A stretch of 64,000 nucleotides of DNA from Rhizopus arrhizus (Eukaryota; Mucoromycota; Mucoromycetes; Mucorales; Rhizopodaceae), in contig JAKZZE010000038.1 in the NCBI GenBank assembly GCA_024220505.1, positions 186,001 through 250,000 of the forward strand, written 5' to 3'. Below are positions 14,014-23,239 of the stretch, piece after piece; the stretch's first letter is position 1; each line of letters opens with the position of its first letter. The position numbers and the translations under genes were made by a program. The notes beneath the pieces are model-generated. The model was not told the origin of the DNA and made no database searches. It saw only the letters and a list, made by a program, of their open reading frames with translations.

Positions 14014-14567
14014 TTATTGCTTAACTTTTTCTTCTTCTTCTTCTTTGCTTATGATGTCTTTTTCAATAGCTTTTGTGCCTTCCATGATTTGATGCTTTAC
14101 AATATCTCTTTTGCCTATTGATTCCTTTGCTTGGCTAATGGGCGATACAAAGACCTTGTCGACTAACAATCTCTTTCTTAACAAATACACTATGTACTTC
14201 AATAGTCGACTTCTATCCTCATCGTTTTCATTGATAGGGGATTTCCTTGCGTGCCCTACTATCTCATAGTCTTCTTCTTTCAATTTGTTTAAAAAAATGC
14301 TCATATTTCGGTAAGTACTCAACAAATGAGCGAACTGATTTTACCAGATATATTCAAGTATTTTAGTTTAGAACATGGCAATTTACATATAGTTGTAATA
14401 CCATGATACTCTTCTTTTAACACGTAAAGTGCCTTATATCTACCAGTTGATGTGCTGCTCTTATGCCATGTTTTGACATACCAATAAGGTTCAGACTTAT
14501 TATTCTGGACTAAATCTTTACGAATAAGCTTGGATAAAAATATACTCTGATAAACAATAAATATTAT
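14014..14567 (-). pseudogene. Resolvase-like relic
   Basis: Two leftward open frames joined across a stop and frame change near 14330. The upstream part reads FLSKLIRKDLVQNNKSEPYW and KALYVLKEEYHGITTICKLP. The downstream part reads LKEEDYEIVGHARKSPINEN, then LLKYIVYLLRKRLLVDKVFV and SPISQAKESIGKRDI. The IVGHARKS segment and the following helix/VDKVFVS strand resemble the N-terminus of small serine recombinases (IS607-like YxRxS fold). The arginine-serine spacing is compatible, but no full catalytic domain is present. It is probably a broken copy of a dispersed multicopy family. The assignment is tentative. Confidence 0.4.
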
Positions 14568-15501
14568 GAACAGCCAAGTTCCACTTTTATCTCAACAGTT
14601 GATTATTAATATCAGTTTATAAAATTTTTCTTGTGTCAAACCATATCGGTCGCAACTATCTTTTGCCATCTAATCTCAGGTCTTGCTCAAATTAATATAA
14701 ATAGCCTTGAAATCTTTCTTTGGGAAAAGTATTCGACTCGAGAGATATTGTTCGGTCTCGTTAATTCTTTCATATTCCTACTATTTATACGTAAAGCACT
14801 TCATCTTCCATCTCTTTCTTCTTGCACCAGTCTGAGAATCCGCGGGTTTTCTTGTTAAAAATGGACATGTATCCTATCACATTCGTGAATATATCGGTTG
14901 TCAACAATTGCTTGAATTCATACATCTCACTAGCAAACGAATACTCTAGAAAGTATGCTTCATTTAAGTAATGTATGGCCTATGCTTCCGTACCTAAGAT
15001 AACAAGTAGTTTTTAGTATTTATTCTTTCAGATGGTTTTCTTTTTGCCTACTTTTCCAACTTCAATATCCGTTTATAGTATTTATTACGGTAAGATGATA
15101 ACCCAGTAAGTAATTGCGTACTTTCACGAAATATAAAGAGGCTCCCATAGATTATCAAGACTTATGCAAATGGTCTCAAATTTAATTTTAAAGAAAATTT
15201 TGTTTAAAATTGAAAAGGAATAAATCAGACGAGCCGGGCAGTCTGTCTCATGTACGAAGAATCTAATGTTTATTCAAGCTATAAATAATTTCATGCCTCA
15301 AGTTCTTGGATATGGCAGTTCTTAGAGATTACTGTAGCTACACTTCGAATATAGTACGTGAGAAAACACGGTTGACGAGGATTATTTTTTTTTTCATTCC
15401 CTAAGTGCACTCTTCTATGTAACACACCAAGGAGAGAGAAAGAAATTTACCATTCAGCTGTTTTTCTTTTATTTTTTCCTCTTTTACTTACATATATAAG
15501 A
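14568..15501. other. Intergenic with possible coding relics
   Basis: Mostly uninformative AT-rich DNA. Around 14840-14960 the frame AGFLVKNGHVSYHIREYIGC is protein-like but isolated and has no start or clear splice sites, so it may be a decayed exon. The remainder should contain the capping protein promoter. Confidence 0.4.
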
Positions 15502-16475
15502 ATGGTATTCACATATTTTCTTTGCTGTATTTTTATGATTTTTAAATACAATTTATAATATGTAGAGTGACCAGTTTGATTGTGCTTTGGATTTAATGCG
15601 ACGTTTACCACCTCAAAATGTGGAAGACAATTTAGCAAAGCTTTTTGAATTAGTTCATCCCGACTTGGCTGATGAATTATTATCTTCTGTTGACCAACCA
15701 CTCAAAGTAAAGCGTTGCTCAAAGTCAGGCAAAGATTATCTTGTATGTGATTATAACCGAGATGGTGACTCTTACAGGTAGTATAAAAGTGTGACATGAT
15801 AAGGATATGCTTTTAATGAAAAAAAAAAAAAAAAGATCCCCTTGGAGTAATGAATATGAACCTGAGTTATTGGATGGTGCAGTTCCTTCACCTTCTCTTA
15901 GAAAACTAGAAATAGCAGCTAATGAAGCATTTGATACCTACCGTGAGATGTATTATGAAGGCGGTGTTTCATCCGTTTATGCATTTGATATGGACGATAA
16001 ATTTGCTATCGTTGTATTGATTAAAAAAGGTACAAACAAGAAAAAGCGAATAATCTTTCTAACAACGCATATAGTAAGTGATGGCACAAGACGTATGAAA
16101 GGTGCCTGGGATTCTATTCATGTGTTTGAAGTGTCAGAAAGAGGACGTAATGCACAATACCAGCTTACATCTACTGTCATGCTTTACATGATCACAAATA
16201 ATCAAGATCTCGGTAATTTGAATCTAAGTGGAAGTATGACAAGACAAGTAGAACAAGACTACCCAGTAGACGATCCATCCGCTCATATAGCTAATGTTGG
16301 ACGTATGGTTGAAGATATGGAGTTAAAGATGCGTAATTCACTCCAAGAAGTTTATTTTGGCAAAACAAAAGATATCGTCAATGATTTAAGAAGTTTGGGT
16401 TCCTTGGCCGAGAGCAAGAAACAGGCACAGATTCAAAAGGAGTTGGTGGGTCGTTTAATGGAAAGAAATAAATAA
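15502..16475 (+). CDS. CAP2: F-actin capping protein subunit beta
   Basis: The beta subunit of the heterodimer that caps actin barbed ends, acting at cortical actin patches. Exons 15502-15504, 15566-15777, 15836-16029 and 16075-16475 give 269 aa, the normal size. The first coding exon is the ATG alone (ATG|gtattc). The next begins [20 protein letters not shown], the conserved N-terminus. Further blocks are [30 protein letters not shown], and [13 protein letters not shown]. The C-terminal tentacle region is [18 protein letters not shown]. The intron at 16030-16074 is 45 nt with no stop, so reading through it would add 15 residues that break the family alignment (IKK|VSDGTRR). Confidence 0.95.
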
Positions 16476-16560
16476 ATTTAATGGCCGAAATTGTCATTTA
16501 ATTTCTGTGAAAGAAAAAACGCGTTTTACTTTTTTTTCTTCTTCTTTGTACACCAAAAAC

Positions 16561-17754
16561 ATGCGTTCGGTTTTAGCTGTGCTTTCTACTTTGCTTGTGG
16601 CATGTACTAGCTTGGTATATGCCCAGGGCAGTTCAACTATGAGAACTCACTCTATTTCAATGCCTTATATTGGTAAGAAGAAATCTAAATCGAAATAAAA
16701 ATAAAAAACTGAACATTACTTTTTAGATGAAGAGCTTCAAAATAGATGGTTCGACTTTGCAGGAGATACAATTATTAATACCAACCAGCATATTCGCTTA
16801 ACTTCTATGAGACAATCCCAATCAGGTTACTTATGGTCACGTATGGTAATATTATATTAATGTGGTTTTTTTTAACATGAACCTATAACATTTTACTTAT
16901 AGCCTTTGGTGAGCGATAATTTTGAAGTTGAATTTGAATTTAAAGTAGAAGGTAGCAGTGGACATCTCTATGGTGATGGTTTTGCTAGTAAATATATTTC
17001 TATACCAGTTTAACTTTTTTTTTACTAATCTTTTTTCAAAAGTGTGGCTCACCAAGCAAAGAATGCTTCCTGGTCCTGTATTTGGATCTGTGGATAGATT
17101 TGATGGTCTTGGCATCTTTTTTGATACTTATGATAATGAAAGATCTCATGTAAGGAAGAGCAAAAGTGCGAAAGAGAGAAGGAAATTAAAAGGAAATTCT
17201 TCATAGCGCCATACATTTCCTTATGTTTCAGCCATGTTAAACAATGGTATGCAATCCTATGATAATGACAAGGATGGTAGTGATACTGAATTGGCTGGCT
17301 GTGAGGTAATGATAAGTATAAATTTAGCTCTAGCTGTTACTGAAGGCATTATATATAGGCTGATTTTAGAATGAGAGGAATTCCCACTCGTGCCAAGTTG
17401 GTTTATCACAAAGCAAATTATATTCAACTGGATTTACAATGGAAGCATGAAGACGAATGGGAACTTTGCTTCAAGAAACACGATATTACACTTCCTGAAC
17501 ATATTTATCTTGGCTTCAGTGCACACACTGGCGAAGTAACAGATAATCATGACATTATCTCGGTTGTTACCAAATCTATTCCCCCTGCTGTCAAGGAAGC
17601 AGCACCTAGACCAGAAAGAGCAAAGAAATCTGGCTCTTCAGGAGGAGGAGTACTCTCTGTTTTATTTAAAATGGTTTTAGCAGGTGCACTTGTTGGTCTT
17701 TTATTCGTTGGTTATCGTTACTATGACCAAAAGAACAGAATGAAAAGATTTTAA
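16561..17754 (+). CDS. L-type lectin cargo receptor (VIP36/ERGIC-53/Emp47-like)
   Basis: Six exons (16561-16672, 16727-16845, 16903-16987, 17043-17149, 17207-17305, 17359-17754) give 305 aa. It is a type I membrane lectin that carries glycoproteins between ER and Golgi. An N-terminal signal peptide (MRSVLAVLSTLLVACTSLVYAQG) precedes the lectin domain. Conserved strands include WFDFAGDT, GYLWSRM, FEVEFEFKVEG, GDGFAMWLTKQ with the carbohydrate/Ca-site Asp, and GLGIFFDTYDNERSHRHTFP with the DxYxN metal motif. A single transmembrane helix (VLFKMVLAGALVGLLFVGY) sits near the C-terminus. The cytosolic tail is YYDQKNRMKRF, ending in basic-plus-aromatic residues like the trafficking tails of VIP36 (KRFY) and ERGIC-53 (KKFF). 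There is no long coiled coil, so it is closer to VIP36/VIPL than to ERGIC-53. Confidence 0.93.
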
Positions 17755-18189
17755 TTTTTAACCAATCATAATTAAAAATGTGTATGTAGAACCTTACTTG
17801 TATTCCAACTGAGCTCTATTTATTATGTGCACTTGAAGCAGACAAAGATGACTATGATCAGTTTATATTCTTTAACTAAGTGGTAGCATCCTTTCCCTCA
17901 TTTCTCTATTTATTGACGTAATAGAGTAATGGCCTAAAATGATCATTGCTCAAAAACAAACTGTGTAATAAATGAAAAATAAATAACTTTGTCATACATC
18001 AAGCAAGCCCATTATTTTTTGCTTTATGAAATCACATCACTTAATAGATTATATTAAATGTAATAGTATTCGGTAATGAATGTTTATTTATGGTTTAAAA
18101 ATGTTTTTTTTTAAAGTGATTGATAGAAACAAATAAATATGATGTGCTTTTATACATTTAGAATTGAATGAGAGGAGCGATGAACAGTT
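17755..18189. other. Convergent 3' region
   Basis: AT-rich DNA between the convergent lectin-receptor and Ecl1-like genes. It contains likely 3' UTRs and poly-A signals (AATAAA-like at 17969-17974), with no ORF of note. Confidence 0.5.
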
Positions 18190-18660
18190 TTATGGTTGAT
18201 CTTGTTCCATATCAGGCATGTTTTCTGCCCAAAGTGGATTATATGAAGGACAGACATCCTTGAATGATTTACTAAAGTTCCAGCCTTTGTTCATCTTATT
18301 TTCACAATAGTCACAACATGAAAAGATGTTATTCTCTTCATCATCCGTATCATCCTCGTTTGATAGCATTGATTCTAGTGTCGGTATTGATTCCGGTATT
18401 TTTATAGAATCAGCAAGATCATCATCTCGGCATATATGGATATTTACATTATGTTGTTTTGGATACAAGAATCCCCTGAATGTGTGTGTTAATTCGTTAC
18501 TTTTAAAATCATTTCCATCTTTTAATAAGCAATCTACTGAGCAATACAAAGAATCCTAGTATTTTTAATTAAAAACTCGAAAACATTTTGTATACGTGTA
18601 TCTTACAGATTCAGCAGAAATAGCCTTTTCACAAACAGGGCACCAATTTAAATCACACAT
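18190..18660 (-). CDS. Small cysteine-rich protein, Ecl1-family-like
   Basis: Two exons (18660-18607 and 18555-18190) give 139 aa. The N-terminus has paired cysteines, MCDLNWCPVCEKAISAES then LYCSVDCLLKD, matching the C-x2-C..YC-S-x2-C pattern of fungal Ecl1 zinc-binding proteins, which affect chronological lifespan, zinc/sulfur starvation responses and sexual development in fission yeast. The rest is acidic (EDDTDDEENN) with a second cysteine group, CCDYCENK. No membrane segment. The alternative is an unrelated small zinc-binding protein. The splice and start are clear; the family call is moderate. Confidence 0.65.
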
Positions 18661-20394
18661 TTTATTAAAGTAAGAAAGAAGAGAAATAACTCATGGCTAT
18701 TTAAGAACAAACAGAAAATTTTATTTGCCTTCAAAAATTTCTACATCAAAAATTTTCAAGGGGAAAAATAGATTTTGTAGCACATTACTTTTTTTATGTT
18801 TGCTCATTCAGCTATAGGTTATTCCAATTAAATGAATTAATAAAAATACTACTTTCTATACATGTAGTTGTATGTTTTCATATGTAGCAATAGTACTTGT
18901 GGCCTTATTAATATCTGAAAAAGTTATTTATATGCATAAACTAAAAATTGGAGTGACTCACTATGGTTTACATTTTAGGTTTAGTATAATAACTCGGGTG
19001 GTCTGTTTCCTGTAAAATCATGGGGAGGAGGGGCTCTAGATTGGTATAAATTTAGATGAGAAATTTGTGTATGATTGCTCGATGCAGAGAAAAGCAGGAC
19101 CATGAAAGGTAGTGAAGATGAACGTACAATTTCCGATTCACGCGATTTTAGACTGTAGATGGAGGACCTTGAGTCATAATGAAGTAGTTTAAAACAAAAT
19201 ATGCAAGAAGCTTACGTATAAGGTGATTTTTGTTTAGTTATTGTTTTACTTAAAGCCGACAATATATTTATTAAAAACAATGTTTTTATGCATCATGAAC
19301 TGGTTTGTTATAGTCCTGCTTACAATTCTCTTTCTTTCCCTTTTTGACTGATTATATAAACTACTTTCTTTTCATGGCCTTGCAAGTCATTAAAGTAATG
19401 CAAAAATATCTAATTCTTATTAGCTGACCATTCTAAATTATGAATTTATTCTTTTGATAACGAGTAATTTTTTTTAGATTTAACAATATATATATATCTC
19501 TTTGGTTTGTAAAGTTTATTACATTCATGAAAAAAAAAAAAAAAAAAAGGTTTAAAAGCTATTTCTATCTCACCCAGCCGATGAATAATCAAACACATAA
19601 TGCAAATGTGTTGAGATGGTATTAGTTGATGCAGATCCCATTGATTTGAGTCTGTTTATTTTGATGAAATTAAGAAAAAGAAGATACCTTTTTTAAGGCT
19701 TTGTACATATCCTAGGCAACATAACATTTATATCAAGCAAAACTTGTAATATATTATCACAGTCCTTTTTATACAAAGAAAAGAGTAATTAAGGTTGGTG
19801 TTTGTAGGTAGCTACCTATCAGTTTCAGAAAAGAATAAAAATAAAAAGTACATTTTCAAAACGCTCTGAAAGTTATGTGTAATCTGTAGTATAATTAAAA
19901 CCTTTTACAGCTTATGTTGGTATAAAGTCAATGTTGCTATTCGCTGAACCTCGCGACCTGTTATACACTTTTTTTTTTGTTAATTAAATTAAGATAAATC
20001 AAAAAAGAAATATTTATCCTTTTCTTATGAATAGGTTCTGATATGGTCTCTTGCTAATATTTTGATGATACTATTAAATGTATATTACATTCTTTACTTT
20101 TTAAAGTCAATAGCCTCTTTTGTTTTATTAAATAATTAGTTGCTATTATGATGTATTAACCATAGTTCCTTTCTCTTAATTCTTCTATAAAAGATACGTT
20201 TTGCTCCTAGGATTTAGAGAATTTCTTTAGAGCTTGTCATGAGAAATGATAATATTTGAAACAAAGTTTCTTTTTACTGGCGTTGTATGGATATTAAAAT
20301 AGTAAAACAACCCAGTCACAAACGCGAACATTGACTTTTTTGAAATGAAAAAAAAAAAAAAAGGAACGTGTCTTTCTTCTTTTTTATAATAGAA
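18661..20394. other. Intergenic, about 1.7 kb
   Basis: No gene recognised. A less AT-rich patch at about 19000-19170 (GGGGAGGAGGGGCTCTAG and nearby) differs from its surroundings and may be an old insertion. A poly-A run lies at about 19530-19549. Confidence 0.45.
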
Positions 20395-21479
20395 ATGACC
20401 GCAACAAAACAAACCTCTTCAGAACAAACAACACTATCGCGCGATCAAAGGCAGGAGCATGTATTTGGAAACATGAGATTAAGAAGAATTGTTAAAGAGA
20501 ATCACGGTCGAGACATCAATCAACTTGCCTTCTTTTTCAATAACAAAAATTTCAATGCACCCAGTGGTTTGGACTTAAATAAAACTTTTGACAAAAGAGG
20601 TGCTGTACAAAGAAATAGTACAGACACAAGCAATATATTGGCTACTATTGGAGGTTGTGAGGTAAAGATTGCAATTTTTTTTTCTTTTAAAGTTTTTATA
20701 AAAATTGAGAAAAGAGCATTTTATTAGCTTAGTGTGTATGATAATGAACATTGCGGAGATCATTTAGATATCATGTCAAACTTTGATATTACAGAAGAGG
20801 ATGATGTTAATCGTGAATTGTATACATTTTGTTGGTTGTACAGACAAGGCGATGCATGGTTAGCTACGGCTGGAGCAGATGGATTAATTCACATTTTAAG
20901 TTTAGCAAATTCACAAGAGATTAAAATATTGGAAGGACATTCAAGTGAGTACATATTATAAATAAATGTAATAAAATAACTGAGCATGTTTATTAGAAAC
21001 TATTCATGATCTACAATCACATCCTCAAAATGACAACATTATCCTATCTACATCAAAAGATGGAACAATAAGACTTTGGGATGTAGATGAGAATATTTGC
21101 TTGGCTATATTTGAATGCGATGCTACTGTTTCGGTAAAAAGCGATTACTCTCTATTGCTCACTATTAAAAACTAATCAAAAAAAAGTGCTTTCATCCTTC
21201 AGGTACGAAGTTTGTTTCTGGTAATTCTAGAGGAGAATTACGTGAATGGCAGATTCCAAGTACGACAGGCATGATGGATGAAGCTATCACTGTGACTAAG
21301 AAAAATTCACGCTTATTAAAGAAATTTCATGGAGATAGTTATATTGGTAAGACATGATATTTAAAATAATATACATCAATTAAGAAAAGGAATATAGATT
21401 GTATTAGGTTTGCAAACAATAACGTGCTATCAAAGTCAATTAATGGTAAATTAGAGTATTGGGAACTAGAAACCGAAAA

Positions 21480-21529
<50 letters not shown>

Positions 21530-21936
21530 AATTAGTGTAACTGTGGGAAATAAAGAAAATTAATGATCCAAAAAGACATTACGATCCATTAGGCTTCGTT
21601 CAGGAGAAAATTATTCTAGATTTGATATTAGTTTGGATGAAACTTACGTATGTATTGGAACGCGTCAAGGTTCTCTCTTTATCTATAATTTGCATACAGG
21701 AGCTATGATATCTGAATTAGGTCATAGAAGATCAACAAAAGCAATTCGATGTTGTGCATTTTCTCGTGATTGTCGGTAAGTAGAAATGTTTGCATTTTAC
21801 TGTAAAAAAAGAAAGTATTAACCAGTAAAAAAAAAAAAGTCAAATTATTGCTGCAGGAGAAGATGGGCTTATTATGAGATATGATTATATTGATGATGAT
21901 ACACTAGCTGAGTGGGCAAACTGGAAAAAGACCTAA
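20395..21936 (+). CDS. EED: EED/ESC-type WD40 protein (Polycomb repressive complex 2 subunit)
   Basis: Seven exons (20395-20661, 20728-20944, 20997-21133, 21187-21346, 21398-21480, 21576-21775, 21840-21936) give 386 aa. EED scaffolds the H3K27 methyltransferase and reads methylated histone tails. The blocks follow EED order: ILATIGGCELSVYD, ELYTFCWLYRQGDAWLATAG, LQSHPQNDNIILSTSKDGTI, RLWDVDENICLAIFE, DCIRFANNNVLSKSINGKLE, and KAIRCCAFSRDCRQIIAAGE. By eye, the aromatic-cage positions of animal EED fall on F (in AFFFN), Y (in LYTFCW) and Y (in NYSRFD). An insertion of about 30 residues follows the first strand. The ATG at 20395 is chosen over one 27 nt upstream because the latter would add a poly-F stretch; translation from it is possible. 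LRWD1 was considered, but the DCIRF..LSKS and AIR..FSRD blocks favour EED. Confidence 0.8.
21483..21528 (+). repeat. 46-A homopolymer inside EED intron 5
   Basis: An uninterrupted run of about 46 A immediately after the GTA donor of a 95-nt intron, the longest homopolymer in the window. Its length is likely to vary between isolates and assemblies. Confidence 0.9.
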
Positions 21937-22098
21937 TATGTAAAATAAAATTCATTTTGGAACTGTAATTTTTTGCTTTCTTGTCTTTGCTTACTTTAAA
22001 TTGAATCCAAGCAGCCAAAGTGGCTTATACTCCGCACAAAAAATTTAGTCTCTACCTTCTTTGTTTCACCTTCTTTTTATCTCTTCATTAAAAACGTT

Positions 22099-23177
22099 AT
22101 GGATCTTACTATATTATCACCTGTGCCGACAAAACCATCAAAATCAACCAACAATCGTATGCAAATTGACGGTGAAGAGACTCACCTGGTCAATCCAGGT
22201 GAAACAGTAACAGTCGATCAACAATTCATGAGAGGTCATGGTACTTACACCGATGGAGAAGGTGTTATTTCGTCCGTCGCGGGTGTTGTTGAAAAGGTCA
22301 ACAAATTGCTATCTGTGAGGCCACTCAAGACACGTTATACAGCAGAAATTGGTGATATTGTTGTGGGTCGTATTACCGAAGTGGCTATGCGACGTTGGAA
22401 AGTGGATGTGAATTCTAGACAAGATGCTAATCTTTTATTAAGCTCTGTTAGTCTTCCAGGAGGTGTTCAGGTAAGATGGGGATTGATTTGACAATGTAGA
22501 ATCGATGCTTATAACATTTTACACTAATAGAGACGTAAAAATGAAGCTGACGAACTTCAAATGAGACAATTCTTTGCAGAAGGAGATGCATTAGTGGTAA
22601 GAAAAAAAAAAAGAAAGCTTAATAACAACGACAGAAAATAATAATAGTAAAAAAACACTGTAGGCTGAAGTGCAGACATTCTATTCAGATGGTACAATTG
22701 GTCTTCATACCCGCGGGTTTAAATTCTGTAAACTTAGAAATGGATCTTTTATATGTGTACCTCCTGTGCTTGTCCAGAGATGTAAATCACAATTCCACTC
22801 ACTTCCCTGTGGTGTCGATGTCATACTTGGTCTCAATGGATATATTTGGGTACATAAGAAATTTGAAGGAATCACAGATAATGATAATGATGCCTCTGTT
22901 CATTATACCAGCAAGAACGATGTAAGTTGTATATATTACTTGATGATGATAAATAATAACACATGTATAGCTTATTACTGAAGAAGAAAGACAAGAAATT
23001 GCTAGAGTGACGAATTGTATTTCAGCATTAGCCAAACAATACATGCATATCAATGACTCGATTATTGTATACACATATGAGGCATCACTAGAATATTCTG
23101 TGAAGGAATTGTTAAAGTTAGAAGTCATTGAGGCAATCACGGCTGAGGCGAGTTTAAGAGTCAATTCTGCTGCTTAA
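22099..23177 (+). CDS. RRP4: Exosome complex cap subunit RRP4
   Basis: Four exons (22099-22470, 22531-22596, 22664-22921, 22971-23177) give 300 aa, close to the family norm. Rrp4 is one of three S1/KH cap proteins that guide RNA into the exosome in nucleus and cytosol. The N-terminal domain has [17 protein letters not shown] and [20 protein letters not shown]. The S1 domain has [20 protein letters not shown] and [16 protein letters not shown]. The KH-like part has IWVHKKFEG and [13 protein letters not shown]. It starts only 162 bp after the EED stop on the same strand, so the EED terminator and RRP4 promoter are compressed together. Confidence 0.95.
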
Positions 23178-23239
23178 TAATATATCATTGTTTTGTTTGT
23201 AAATAAAGTTATTCATGCGTATTTTTATTACAATTTTGA

